Below are positions 40,801 through 50,292 of a stretch of DNA of 64,000 bases, piece after piece. The notes below the pieces were generated by a model. The model saw only the letters and a program-made list of their open reading frames with translations. It was not told the origin of the DNA and made no database searches. Every line of letters starts with the position of its first letter. Position 1 is the first letter of the stretch. The stretch comes from Sphingorhabdus lutea (lineage in GTDB: Bacteria > Pseudomonadota > Alphaproteobacteria > Sphingomonadales > Sphingomonadaceae). Position numbers and translations under genes: made by a program. Location: contig NZ_CP018154.1 of NCBI RefSeq assembly GCF_001889025.1, positions 858,501 through 922,500 of the forward strand. The letters are read 5' to 3'.

Positions 40801-41394
40801 ATGAACCTTAAATTGTCTGCATTTGGCCTATTCTTGATCAATATCGCTCTATTGGGATGTGTTGAGCTATCACCTTCATCAAAAAATATGGCGGTCTCCA
40901 ACATAAATAAACATGCAATCATTACCACGGCAAAAATGGGCGAGAAATGCTCTATTTTTAATGATGATGAATTTACCGAGTATCCAAATTGTGCCTTCAT
41001 TCAATCAGATGGCAGTTATATAATATCATCCGACCTAATTGAAAAATTGAAATTTGATAGCAATGGCCTTGCGCCATTATTTTTTAGCGGCTTTGCATAT
41101 GCGCGGCTCGATGGATATGCGATTAAGGTAGCAACGATGGATAATTTTGCCGATTATTTTTCAGATGGCCTTGTTCGCGCCAATATTTTGGGCAGGCAAG
41201 GCTATGCCGATGCAGAGCTAAATATGGTCATTCCGGCAATATATGATGGCACATATCCTTTTCATAATGGCCGCGCGCGGGTATGCATTGGGTGCAGTTT
41301 GCAACATGATGGCGAGCATAGTTTTTATGCTGGTGGCAAGGACATATGCCTTGATATAAAGGGTAATGACAGACCGTTACATGAATGTAGATAA
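40801..41394 (+). CDS. WG-repeat-like lipoprotein
   Basis: 197 aa with a lipoprotein signal: SAFGLFLINIALLGC (lipobox LLGC, mature Cys at residue 20). The mature part has a motif of the WG/KWG type, in which an aromatic-Gly and a VIP repeat: GYADAELNMVIPAIYDGTYPFHNGRARVCIGC. Two such units appear loosely recognisable. Several Cys (CSIFND, NCAFIQ, CIGC, DICLD, HEC) could form disulfides. Such proteins are secreted or outer-membrane lipoproteins of unknown role. Transcribed in the same direction as merR but behind the hairpin, so probably its own unit. Confidence 0.7.
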   Translation: MNLKLSAFGLFLINIALLGCVELSPSSKNMAVSNINKHAIITTAKMGEKCSIFNDDEFTEYPNCAFIQSDGSYIISSDLIEKLKFDSNGLAPLFFSGFAYARLDGYAIKVATMDNFADYFSDGLVRANILGRQGYADAELNMVIPAIYDGTYPFHNGRARVCIGCSLQHDGEHSFYAGGKDICLDIKGNDRPLHECR

Positions 41395-41414
41395 TATAAA
41401 ATTATAAAAGCAAT

Positions 41415-41972
41415 TTAATCATATTCAGGGCCAAATTTTGCATCCACATCACGTGGGCGCATAAATTGTGTTAATTGGGCATTGCCATTTTCAATATCGG
41501 CCCAATTATCAATATCCAATTTTATGGTGGCAAAGCTGGCGGTGGGATATTTTTGTTCCACCTCATCACGCAGCGGGGATTGGCTATTTTGTTTGACCAA
41601 ATCCAAAATAATATCTTCCAATCCCGGATTATGGCCCACCATCAACACATGCACTGGCGCATCATCAATTTGCGAAATTAAATCAATCAAAGTGACCGAT
41701 GAGGCAAGATATATTCGCTTGTCCCAATGCGGGTTTAACGCGCGGCCATATCCATTTTCAAAAAAATTGATGGTTTGCTGAACCCTTGTCGCCGGGCTTG
41801 CCAACACATAATCAAAAATAATTTTTTCTTTGGCTATCCAATCGCCCATGGCACAGGCGGCCTGTTCACCCTTGCGATTTAGGGGGCGGTCATAATCGCG
41901 CACCATTTGCCCGCCTTCTTGAGGGGCGGACCAATCGGATTTAGCATGGCGAAGCAATGATAAAAATTTCAA
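41415..41972 (-). CDS. Histidine phosphatase family protein (SixA-like)
   Basis: 185 aa, one-domain phosphatase of the SixA/phosphoglycerate mutase superfamily. RHAKSDW (RHxK start, phosphoryl-accepting His) in MKFLSLLRHAKS, YDRPLNRKGEQAACAMGDW, ASPATRVQQT (second Arg) and GHNPGLED (second His) are all in place. SixA of E. coli removes phosphate from His of the phosphotransferase system or ArcB; the same is plausible. The gene is 18 bp from the helicase gene on the same strand, so they may be co-transcribed. Confidence 0.87.
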   Translation of the reverse strand: MKFLSLLRHAKSDWSAPQEGGQMVRDYDRPLNRKGEQAACAMGDWIAKEKIIFDYVLASPATRVQQTINFFENGYGRALNPHWDKRIYLASSVTLIDLISQIDDAPVHVLMVGHNPGLEDIILDLVKQNSQSPLRDEVEQKYPTASFATIKLDIDNWADIENGNAQLTQFMRPRDVDAKFGPEYD

Positions 41973-41990
41973 GGGTGCGGCTTTCGTTTT

Positions 41991-44780
41991 TTATAATAGT
42001 TGATTATTTATGTGCCGCAAATCGGGCGCAATTGATAGCGGATTTTTTATTTTTTCCACTGCTTCGTCCAATGTTAAACGTGTAATGATAGTGCCCGAAG
42101 GAAAGGCGTTTAATAAGCGTGAAGGCACAGAGGGGGATAGCAGGATGAAATGGCCATGATCATCCGCCCGCCGGATTAAACGGCCAAATGCCTGTGCCAA
42201 ACGCGCACGGATGATGCGGTCATCATATTCATTGCCGCCAAAGGCAAGACGGCGTGCTTTATGCAAAATATCGGGCCGTGGCCAAGGGACTTGTTCCATA
42301 ATCACCATGCGTAAAGAACGGCCCGGCACATCCACCCCATCGCGCAGCGCGTCCGTGCCCAGCAGGCTGCTATGCGGGTCATCGCGGAAAATATCGACCA
42401 AAGTTCCGGTGTCAATCGGGTCAATATGCTGTGCATATAGGGGCAGGCCATTGCGGGCCAAATGGTCGGCAATACGGGCATGAACAGATTTTAACCGACG
42501 GATTGCGGTGAACAGACCTAATGCGCCGCCGCGTGATGCCTCAATTAACCGGCCATAGGCGCGGGCCAGCGCAGGCAAATCGCCGCGCTTTACATCGGTG
42601 ATGATAAATACCTCGGCCCGCTCCGCATAATTAAACGGGCTTTGCGCCTCAAATTGATGGACCTTATTTTGCAAATGATGCGCGCCGGTCCGCGCCATGG
42701 CATCATCCCAATCGCCGCCGGCTTTTAATGTGGCCGAAGTCGCCGCCACGCCATGGGCATTTTTCAACACCACCTCGGAAACGGGCTTTGTCGGGTCAAG
42801 CCAATGGCGATGAATGCCAATATCATATTCGCGTCCCTCCACCCGTGCGACCGCCAACCAATCGACAAAATCGGGGTCGGCCATGCCCGTGGCGCGGGAT
42901 AATAATGATATCCAGCTATTGATTAAATCAATGCGCCAGCCAAGGCTGGCCAATGCGCCCTCCGCCCGCTGGCGTGCCATGGCGTCCATCCAATCGGGCG
43001 ACTCGGCCAAAATGGCTTCCAACCTTTTGCCCAATTTTTGCAGCGGCATGACAATCGCCTCCAATTGGTCAATTGCCTCTGGAATCGCGTCGGTTAGGGC
43101 GGGGCTTAGCTGGGTCAATTCGGTTTCAAGACCATATCCCGCATCATGGCCGTTGCTGCTTTCATCGCGGGCAAATACCATGTCGCGCACGGCGGAGAAT
43201 AATATTTCAAATGGGCCTGATGGCTGTCCCTCTGCTATGCGGGAAAGCCAGTTGTCGGCGGTTAATGCCTCTGCGGCGTGGCATGCCTGTGCAATGGCCC
43301 TGCCGCCTTCATCATCATAGGATGAAATATCGGCCAACCGCGCGGCCAGCCCGCGCCTGCGACCCGAAGACCCTCTGCCTGATTTACCCTCTGGCCCCAA
43401 AATCCATCGGCGCAGCTCAATCGCCTCTTGCCCCGTTAAATCGGCGGCGAACATCGAATCTGCCGCGTCAAATATATGATGCCCTTCGTCAAATATAATA
43501 TGTTTGGGCATTTGGTCATTGTCGGCCGCGCGTGCGGCATTGACCATGACAAGCGCATGATTGGCAATAACAATATCGGCATGATGGCTGGCGCGGACCG
43601 ATTTTTCGATAAAACATTTTCGGTAATGCGCGCATCCGGCATAGACACATTCGCCGCGCCTGTCGGTTAAGGCATTTGTGCCATTGCGGCGAAATAAAGT
43701 GACTAGCCAGCCGGGCAAATCGCCGCCAATCATATCGCCATCTTTGCTATAGGCGGCCCAACGGGCAACCAATTGCGCCAATATTGCCGCGCGGCCAGCA
43801 AACCCGCCCTGAAGTGCGTCCTCTAAATTTAATAGGCAAAGATAATTTTCACGGCCCTTGCGCACCACCACGCGATGTTTGAAATTTTCATGATCGCGAT
43901 AGGCGCGTTTTGCCTCGCTGGTCAATTGACGTTGCAGAGCCTTGGTATAGGTGGAAATCCAAATATTGCCGCCCGATGCCGCACTCCACAATGTTGCAGG
44001 GGCAAGATAGGCCAGCGTTTTACCAATGCCCGTTCCGGCCTCCGCCAATAACATATTTGGCCCATCGCGCCCATCACGCGGGGTAAAAATATCGCCCATT
44101 TTTGTGGCCAATATGCGTTGACCGGGCCGTTCTTCGGCCTGTGCGCCGGTTAATTCGTCCAATTGTTCCAATATATCCAAATGGGGCAGGGTGATGGTGC
44201 GTGGTTTCCCCCTTGGTGGCTGTTCCTCCCATTCCGATAATTTGGAAAATAACCATTTTTCGGCGCGTTCCGGTTTGGGCAGATTTTTTACTATCACCGC
44301 GCCCCATGGCCATTTTAACCGCGATAGGCTCTGCGCGCTGTTCCATGATCCATCACGCTCTGCCCATTTGGGATTTTGCAAAGTGGAGAGAAGTTTTTGT
44401 GCTGATTTTAATAATAAGGGGGCAATGTCATCATCATTTATATGTTCTTCAACCTCACCCGTTTCAATATTATTGGGTAATAAGTCCAATTTACGGGCCA
44501 GACCGCGCGGGGTTGGCACCATGAATTGCGCGGGATGGATAAAGGCGAATAATTCCAATATATCCAACCCATTTATATCCGCATAGCCCAGCCTTTGCGC
44601 GATGGCAGGTGTGTTGAGCATAATGGTCGGGGTGTCGCACACCAGTGAAATCGCCTCCCCCTTGCCAATGGAGCGACAGATTATTTCGCCAGTATTGGCA
44701 TCATTTTTTGCCATCCAAATGCCAGCATGGCTTGCATGAATCGCAGGAAAAGCTAGGGAAGGGATTATATGTTCGTGCAT
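41991..44780 (-). CDS. ATP-dependent DNA helicase, DinG/XPD type
   Basis: 929-aa superfamily 2 helicase. Motif I LLAEAGTGIGKTLAYLAP; the iron-sulfur Cys cluster region RRGECVYAGCAHYRKCF (Cys residues of a 4Fe-4S domain) and Cys elsewhere; motif II IIFDEGHHIFD; and C-terminal motif VI-like AQAFGRLIRRADDHG. The N-terminal 240 residues before the ATPase look like a region without recognised domain, longer than E. coli DinG. This is the form seen in alphaproteobacteria. A role in DNA repair is likely. No LexA box is visible in the 44 bp between it and the divergent lysS. Confidence 0.9.
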   Translation of the reverse strand: MHEHIIPSLAFPAIHASHAGIWMAKNDANTGEIICRSIGKGEAISLVCDTPTIMLNTPAIAQRLGYADINGLDILELFAFIHPAQFMVPTPRGLARKLDLLPNNIETGEVEEHINDDDIAPLLLKSAQKLLSTLQNPKWAERDGSWNSAQSLSRLKWPWGAVIVKNLPKPERAEKWLFSKLSEWEEQPPRGKPRTITLPHLDILEQLDELTGAQAEERPGQRILATKMGDIFTPRDGRDGPNMLLAEAGTGIGKTLAYLAPATLWSAASGGNIWISTYTKALQRQLTSEAKRAYRDHENFKHRVVVRKGRENYLCLLNLEDALQGGFAGRAAILAQLVARWAAYSKDGDMIGGDLPGWLVTLFRRNGTNALTDRRGECVYAGCAHYRKCFIEKSVRASHHADIVIANHALVMVNAARAADNDQMPKHIIFDEGHHIFDAADSMFAADLTGQEAIELRRWILGPEGKSGRGSSGRRRGLAARLADISSYDDEGGRAIAQACHAAEALTADNWLSRIAEGQPSGPFEILFSAVRDMVFARDESSNGHDAGYGLETELTQLSPALTDAIPEAIDQLEAIVMPLQKLGKRLEAILAESPDWMDAMARQRAEGALASLGWRIDLINSWISLLSRATGMADPDFVDWLAVARVEGREYDIGIHRHWLDPTKPVSEVVLKNAHGVAATSATLKAGGDWDDAMARTGAHHLQNKVHQFEAQSPFNYAERAEVFIITDVKRGDLPALARAYGRLIEASRGGALGLFTAIRRLKSVHARIADHLARNGLPLYAQHIDPIDTGTLVDIFRDDPHSSLLGTDALRDGVDVPGRSLRMVIMEQVPWPRPDILHKARRLAFGGNEYDDRIIRARLAQAFGRLIRRADDHGHFILLSPSVPSRLLNAFPSGTIITRLTLDEAVEKIKNPLSIAPDLRHINNQLL

Positions 44781-44823
44781 TTATGAATTGCATAACATGA
44801 AGCGACAATAAAGGAAGTAGGCA

Positions 44824-46437
44824 ATGAGCAATATCAACGAAGAAATGATAGCAACTTTATCAAATGCGGCGAATGTTTCAAAAGCATGGCCATTTGACGA
44901 GGCGCGTCGATTGCTCAAACGTTTTGGCGGTAAATTGCCTGACCGTCCAATATTGTTTGAAACCGGATATGGCCCATCGGGCCTGCCACATATTGGCACA
45001 TTTAACGAAGTGCTGCGTACCACCATGGTGCGTAAGGCGTTTGAGATTTTAACGGGCGGTGCGCCCACCCGCCTTGTGGCGTTTAGCGATGATATGGACG
45101 GTCTGCGTAAAGTGCCCGACAATATCCCCAATGGTGACATGTTGGCAGAGGATTTGCACAAGCCATTAAGCATGGTGCGCGATCCATTTGGCAAATATGA
45201 AAGCTTTGCCCATCATAATAATGCGATGCTGCGTGAATTTTTGGACCGTTTTGGCTTTGATTATGAATTTGTATCGTCCAGTGAGCAATATAAAGGTGGG
45301 GCATTTGATGATGCGCTGCGCGGTGTGCTGCGCCATAATCAGGATATTTTGGATATCATGTTGCCGACATTACGCGCCGAACGCGCCGCGACCTATTCCC
45401 CCATTTTACCTGTTTCCCCCAAAACGGGCCATGTATTACAAGTGCCCGTTGAGGTATTGGACGCAGATAGCGGCATGGTGGCATTTGAGGATGGCGGCGA
45501 GCGGATTGAACATTGCATATTATCCGGCGGGGCAAAATTACAATGGAAGGTGGATTGGGCCATGCGCTGGGTCGCGCTGGGCGTGGATTATGAAATGTAT
45601 GGCAAGGATTTAACCGATAGCGGCATTCAATCGGGCAAAATTGCAAAGGCGCTGGGCGGGCGCAAACCCGATGGCATTATTTATGAAATGTTTTTGGATG
45701 AAAAGGGAGAGAAAATCTCCAAATCAAAGGGCAATGGTCTGACCCTGGAACAATGGCTATCCTATGGCAGTGAAGAAAGCCTTGCCTTTTTTGCCTATCG
45801 CGATCCAAAGGCGGCCAAACAATTGCATATTGGCGTAATACCAAAGGCGGTGGATGAATATTTGCAAATGCGCGGCACATATCCCGCGCAGGATTGGGAT
45901 AAAAAATTTGGCAATCCGGTGCATCATGTCCATGCCGCACGCGGCGAGGATGTGCCCGAAACCGTCCTGCCCGTTACCTATGGTTTATTATTAAACCTTG
46001 TCGGGGTGATGGGCGCGGACGCGACAAAGGAACAAATTTGGGGATATTTGGCCAATTATGTATCGGGCGGCGAAGCAGAGGCAAATGCCGCAACCTATCC
46101 CGAATTGGATAAGTTAATCGACAATGCCATGGCCTATACCCGTGATTTTGTCGCCCCAACGCTTATCCGCCGTAAACCACAGGGTGTAGAGGTTGCCGCG
46201 CTGACCCGTTTGGATGAGGAACTGTCCAAATTGCCCGAAGATGCTCAGGCAGAGGATATTCAAAATATTGTTTATACCATTGGTAAAGAGGGCGGATTTG
46301 AAAATCTGCGCGATTGGTTTAAGGCATTATATGAAACCTTATTGGGCAGCAGCGCCGGACCACGTATGGGCAGCTTTATCGCGCTATATGGCGTGGCAAA
46401 CAGCCGCCGGTTAATCGCAGAGGCATTGGCCGAATGA
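44824..46437 (+). CDS. lysS: Lysyl-tRNA synthetase, class I
   Basis: 537-aa class I LysRS (LysRS1), typical of archaea and many alphaproteobacteria, not the usual bacterial class II enzyme. The HIGH-type motif is GPSGLPHIGT (residues 50-59), and KISKS (297-301) in GEKISKSKGN is the class I KMSKS loop. The C-terminal helical anticodon domain follows. It charges tRNA-Lys. corA follows with an ATGA overlap at 46434-46437. Length is normal (about 520-540). No class II lysS is in the window. Confidence 0.95.
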   Translation: MSNINEEMIATLSNAANVSKAWPFDEARRLLKRFGGKLPDRPILFETGYGPSGLPHIGTFNEVLRTTMVRKAFEILTGGAPTRLVAFSDDMDGLRKVPDNIPNGDMLAEDLHKPLSMVRDPFGKYESFAHHNNAMLREFLDRFGFDYEFVSSSEQYKGGAFDDALRGVLRHNQDILDIMLPTLRAERAATYSPILPVSPKTGHVLQVPVEVLDADSGMVAFEDGGERIEHCILSGGAKLQWKVDWAMRWVALGVDYEMYGKDLTDSGIQSGKIAKALGGRKPDGIIYEMFLDEKGEKISKSKGNGLTLEQWLSYGSEESLAFFAYRDPKAAKQLHIGVIPKAVDEYLQMRGTYPAQDWDKKFGNPVHHVHAARGEDVPETVLPVTYGLLLNLVGVMGADATKEQIWGYLANYVSGGEAEANAATYPELDKLIDNAMAYTRDFVAPTLIRRKPQGVEVAALTRLDEELSKLPEDAQAEDIQNIVYTIGKEGGFENLRDWFKALYETLLGSSAGPRMGSFIALYGVANSRRLIAEALAE

Positions 46438-47408
46438 CGGTTATTGCCGCACGGCTATATCGTAGCGGCAAATTGCTGCGTGATGTTGATGTGGCAAAGG
46501 ATATGCCCAGCCTTGAAAATCCGGCGGATTTTTTGTGGATTGGCCTGCATGAACCAAATGATAGTGTCATTCACATTATTCAAGACCGTTTTGCGCTGCA
46601 TCCTTTGGCGGTGGAAGATGCGTTGGATGCACGGCATTTGCCCAAGATGGAGATTTATGGCGATCATTTGTTCATTGTCGCGCGAACCACGCATATAAAT
46701 GATGCGGATCAACGCATTGCTTATGGCAATACGGCGATATTTGTCGGGCGGCAATTTATCATCACGGTGCGCCATGGTTCAATGCGGGGGCATAGCCCGG
46801 TGCGCAACCAATTAGAGGCCACCCCTTGGCAATTAAAAGAGGGGCCGGATTATGTGTTGCATGCCATATTAGATTTCATTGTCGATGGATATTTTCCCGT
46901 CATTGACCGAATGGAGGAACAGGTTTTGGCGATGGAGGATCAGGCACTGGAACATTTTCTTAACCGCGCCCAGACCACAAAATTGTTCAATATGCGGCGC
47001 GATTTATTTAAATTACAACGGATAATGGGCCCAATGGAGGATATGGTAAGCAGGTTTATCAATTTGGGATTGCCGCAAATTGATGCGTCCATTCATCCAT
47101 ATTATCGTGATTTATTGGACCATATAAGACGGGTGGAATATCGCGGCGAAGGGCTGCGTGAGACATTATCGTCGGTTTTGGATACTAGCGGCTTGTTGGA
47201 ACAGCAGCGCCAAGGCATTATTACAAGGCAATTGGCGGCATGGGCGGCAATACTTGCCGTGCCAACCGCGATTGCGGGTATATATGGCATGAATTTTAAA
47301 TTTATGCCCGAATTGGAATGGAAATATGGCTATACCATTATTATGGCGGCGATGGCGATGATTTGCGGGATTTTATATCGGCGGTTTAAAAAGGCGGGAT
47401 GGTTATAA
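46434..47408 (+). CDS. corA: CorA-type Mg2+/Co2+ transporter
   Basis: 324-aa CorA-family protein. N-terminal cytosolic domain (VIAARLYRSG...IGLHEPND), two C-terminal TM helices with the selectivity motif YGMNF between them (IAGIYGMNFKFMPELEWKYG) and a second helix YTIIMAAMAMICGIL, ending in the basic KKAGWL tail. It should form a pentameric channel. Its ATG overlaps lysS in ATGA, so it is translationally coupled to it. Confidence 0.93.
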   Translation: MTVIAARLYRSGKLLRDVDVAKDMPSLENPADFLWIGLHEPNDSVIHIIQDRFALHPLAVEDALDARHLPKMEIYGDHLFIVARTTHINDADQRIAYGNTAIFVGRQFIITVRHGSMRGHSPVRNQLEATPWQLKEGPDYVLHAILDFIVDGYFPVIDRMEEQVLAMEDQALEHFLNRAQTTKLFNMRRDLFKLQRIMGPMEDMVSRFINLGLPQIDASIHPYYRDLLDHIRRVEYRGEGLRETLSSVLDTSGLLEQQRQGIITRQLAAWAAILAVPTAIAGIYGMNFKFMPELEWKYGYTIIMAAMAMICGILYRRFKKAGWL

Positions 47409-47491
47409 TTTTGCCATCAAAAAAACTTGCAGTTGACTGTCCATTGAAACTGCCGCAATTGTCAAATCCCAACTATTTGAAAGTTATTATC

Positions 47492-47896
47492 ATGCTTAAA
47501 AAAATGCTTTTAATATTATCACTTACGTCATTTTCGGCCTCGCCAATTTTGGCGCAGCCCATGTATACCAATGGCAACCGCCCTGTGACGCTACATGCGA
47601 TGGATGATATGGATGCGTGCAGTTTGGGCGCGATTACAGATCAGGGGCCAGAAGGCGCCGTTTTGGTTTTTAGCGGAGATAGTAACGAGTTAGAAGCATT
47701 TGACAATTTAACATCTGGACAGGCAATTTGGGTATGCGATAATAGCGAAGAAAATGACATGGTGGGTATTGTATATAGCCATGATGGAGAAACCGATTGT
47801 GAGGTAAGCTCACCCATATTGGAAGATATGGATTATACCGGTCCTTGTTCTTCAGGCTGGATTATGTCCGACGCGGTCGAAGTGATTGCCGGATAA
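47492..47896 (+). CDS. Secreted Cys-containing protein of unknown function
   Basis: 134 aa from ATG 47492. The open frame begins at 47399 inside corA's end, but the signal peptide MLKKMLLILSLTSFSASPILA only starts here, with likely cleavage after ILA-QP. The mature part is about 112 aa with Cys in DACSLG, WVCDNSE, TDCEVS and GPCSSG, so two disulfides are possible. I do not recognise the fold. Stop and the next ATG overlap as TAATG, so the gene is coupled to the asparaginase-like gene, which is not secreted. Confidence 0.7.
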   Translation: MLKKMLLILSLTSFSASPILAQPMYTNGNRPVTLHAMDDMDACSLGAITDQGPEGAVLVFSGDSNELEAFDNLTSGQAIWVCDNSEENDMVGIVYSHDGETDCEVSSPILEDMDYTGPCSSGWIMSDAVEVIAG

Positions 47897-48375
47897 TGAT
47901 TGATATTTTCACCACTGGCGGCACAATTGATAAAATATATTTTGATGCCCTGTCGGAATATCAAATTGGCCCTACGGCGATTATCGATATGCTGCGTGAA
48001 AATAATGTTTATGCGCCGCATCGTGTCACCCAATTATTGCGAAAGGATAGTTTGGAATTGACCGATGCGGACCGCACAGAAATATATAATGCAATTATGC
48101 AAAGCGATGCGGATAAAATTTTGGTGACACATGGCACGGATACAATGGTTGATACGGGCCGCTTTCTGCGCGATATAAAGGGCAAAACCATTGTCCTGAC
48201 CGGCGCTTTACAGCCTGCATCGCTGCGCAAAAGTGATGCGGAATTTAATGTCGGCTTTGCCCTTGCGGCGGTGCAATCATTGCCGCATGGCATTTATGTG
48301 GCGATGAATGGCCAGATTTTCGACCCCGCCATTACGCAAAAGGACCGCGCGGCCGGACGCTTTATCTCAAATTGA
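47896..48375 (+). CDS. Single-domain asparaginase family protein
   Basis: 159 aa, corresponding only to the N-terminal domain of L-asparaginases (usually 320-350 aa). Catalytic residues are present: the TGGTID Thr in IFTTGGTIDK, and Thr and Asp in THGTDTMVDTG; a Lys in ITQKDRAAG occupies the place of the catalytic Lys. The C-terminal domain that completes the second subunit interface is missing, and there is no frameshift: the stop is followed by a convergent gene that overlaps by 9 bp. It may be a naturally short form. Activity and substrate are not certain. Confidence 0.8.
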   Translation: MIDIFTTGGTIDKIYFDALSEYQIGPTAIIDMLRENNVYAPHRVTQLLRKDSLELTDADRTEIYNAIMQSDADKILVTHGTDTMVDTGRFLRDIKGKTIVLTGALQPASLRKSDAEFNVGFALAAVQSLPHGIYVAMNGQIFDPAITQKDRAAGRFISN

Positions 48376-49308
48376 TTTGGGGGCAATTACCTGCCGCAAA
48401 ACGGCGATATAATTGGGCGATATGGTCATGCGCGGATGATATCCCCCATCGCCCAATAATTTATGAGCATGGGACAGATGATAACATGGCACGCCCATGA
48501 ACAAATGATGTTCGCTATGATAATTTACCCAATAGGGCGCAATTGTCGCGCGTTCCAACAAATTGGCATAGGTTGTTCGGGCATGGGTGAAGGGATCATC
48601 ACCGCCCGTGCTGGTGCAGGCATGTTCGGCAATATTGCGGATACGCAGGAACATTTGAAAACTGGTCGCCAGCGCGATGAACCATAATAAAAATGGCGTC
48701 CATCCATATATGATCAATGATAATGTTAATAATATTGCCTGAACCATTAAAAAACGAATAAAGGCCCGGCCAATAAAAATATTTTGTTCGCGTTTTTCGG
48801 GGTTTAAACTGCGCAATGCCATGATAAATTGTGCAGTGCGTTGGCGTATAAAGACAATGCCGGATATATCGCGAGCAAATTTTCTTAACAGGCTATTCCT
48901 TGTCACTGGAAAAGGAGCGGAAAGCGGCAAATCTGGGTCTTCGGCCTGTTGTGTAAAGCGGTGATGGGTTAAATGATAGGCGCGATATGCCTGTAAATCC
49001 GTGCCCACCGCTGCGCCGCTTAACCATTCGCCCATGAAATTATTCCATTTGCGTTTTGGGTGTAAATGGCCGTGGGCTGCATCATGCATTAAAATGGCAA
49101 GGCCCAATTGACGCCCGCCAATAATGATGATGGCCAATATATAACCCAAAATATTGCCCCAATATGCCGCCAATATGGCCGCGCCAAAGATGACCAGCCA
49201 TGCATGGGCAATCAACCATATGCCATATATATTTGATACCGATGTGATGCCGGCCCAATCATTGGGGGCAAATATTTGTTTAGGATTGGCTGCTTTGACC
49301 GCAGGCAT
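48367..49308 (-). CDS. Membrane fatty acid desaturase
   Basis: 313-aa integral membrane di-iron desaturase of the FADS type. His boxes: HDAAH, HLTHHRF and HSEHHLF are present in order, with hydrophobic helices before and between. It may also hydroxylate or use carotenoids; the family is broad. The next gene on the same strand, an alpha/beta hydrolase, ends 1 bp before this ATG, so they are one operon. Its 3' end overlaps the asparaginase gene convergently. Confidence 0.88.
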   Translation of the reverse strand: MPAVKAANPKQIFAPNDWAGITSVSNIYGIWLIAHAWLVIFGAAILAAYWGNILGYILAIIIIGGRQLGLAILMHDAAHGHLHPKRKWNNFMGEWLSGAAVGTDLQAYRAYHLTHHRFTQQAEDPDLPLSAPFPVTRNSLLRKFARDISGIVFIRQRTAQFIMALRSLNPEKREQNIFIGRAFIRFLMVQAILLTLSLIIYGWTPFLLWFIALATSFQMFLRIRNIAEHACTSTGGDDPFTHARTTYANLLERATIAPYWVNYHSEHHLFMGVPCYHLSHAHKLLGDGGYHPRMTISPNYIAVLRQVIAPKSI

Positions 49309-49309
49309 T

Positions 49310-50212
49310 TTATGCTGCCTTTATATTTTGGCTGGCAAATTGGGCTATTTTTGCCTGCGCCTTGCGCGATTCAGGAAAGATAAAAATCGGCCAATCATGG
49401 ATCATCTGTGCCAATTCAATATATTCTATATTGGGTAATTTTTCGTGTAGCGCACGGGCATTTGTTACCAAAATATCATCGCCGCCGCCAAAGCATAAAA
49501 TGGGCGGCAGGCCCGACCAATCACCGAAAATGGGGCTAACCCGCGGGTCATCCACCTCCCAATGGGCGGCATATAATTTTGCCGCATCATCAATGCCGCG
49601 AATCGATAAAATCGCATCACGCGGTTCGATTATTTGTTGCTCTGCATAATCAGGAGATAATTTTAACCAAGGACAAATAAGGATAAGCGCATTTGCCATG
49701 CCCAGTGCATTGCCACGGGCATGTTGCGCGATGGTTGCAGTCATGCCGCCGCCCGCACTATCCCCGCCCATAATAAAGGGCGCACCATCCAATTTGGCCA
49801 AATAATCAATGTAAAAATCCACCGCCCATTTTTGAATATGTTCTGCGGTAAATTCGGGGGACAAAGGATATAGGGGCGCGGTAATATTCCACCCATATTT
49901 ATCCGCCATATGCGCCATAAAATCCAAATGCGCATCGGCCGCGCTATACACATATCCGCCGCCATGCCAAAATAATATATTGGCGCTGGCCTGTCCATTT
50001 TTGGGGGCGAAATGCCAGATATCATGGCCGTTAAATTGGCTTTGTTTTATGGTCAATTTTGCCCGCCATTTATCCTTTGGCTGGGGCAGGGGGGTCGCGC
50101 GCGCCTTTGCCAATATGGCCGGAAATTTCGGCCCGCCGCTGAATAATTTTTTATAAATGCCTGTTTTGCGCAATATGAAATTAACCACCCGCGCCTGTAT
50201 GCTTATTGCCAT
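49310..50212 (-). CDS. Alpha/beta hydrolase (hormone-sensitive-lipase family)
   Basis: 300-aa esterase of the HSL/Aes family. The oxyanion motif FWHGGGYVY, the nucleophile GGDSAGGG (Ser in GDSAG), and the Asp and His in FGGGDDIL and MIHDWPIF are visible. No signal peptide, so cytosolic. GGGAGTG precedes ATG 50212. It is directly followed by the desaturase gene (1-bp gap), suggesting lipid or ester metabolism, but no more precise substrate. Confidence 0.88.
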   Translation of the reverse strand: MAISIQARVVNFILRKTGIYKKLFSGGPKFPAILAKARATPLPQPKDKWRAKLTIKQSQFNGHDIWHFAPKNGQASANILFWHGGGYVYSAADAHLDFMAHMADKYGWNITAPLYPLSPEFTAEHIQKWAVDFYIDYLAKLDGAPFIMGGDSAGGGMTATIAQHARGNALGMANALILICPWLKLSPDYAEQQIIEPRDAILSIRGIDDAAKLYAAHWEVDDPRVSPIFGDWSGLPPILCFGGGDDILVTNARALHEKLPNIEYIELAQMIHDWPIFIFPESRKAQAKIAQFASQNIKAA

Positions 50213-50292
50213 ATTCTCACTCCCTTAATCATATGATTAAACCAAGTCAGATAAAGACGCAAATATTCAATTATAATTAAAATCCCCCCGCA

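Noticed and set aside
40745..40801. tRNA gene after the MerR gene
   Set aside because: The gap is 55 bp and contains only an AT-rich hairpin; no cloverleaf fits.
48367..48375. 9-bp overlap between the asparaginase and desaturase genes as a sign of frameshift
   Set aside because: Both stops are clean and the overlap is a normal convergent arrangement; the desaturase C-terminus is complete.
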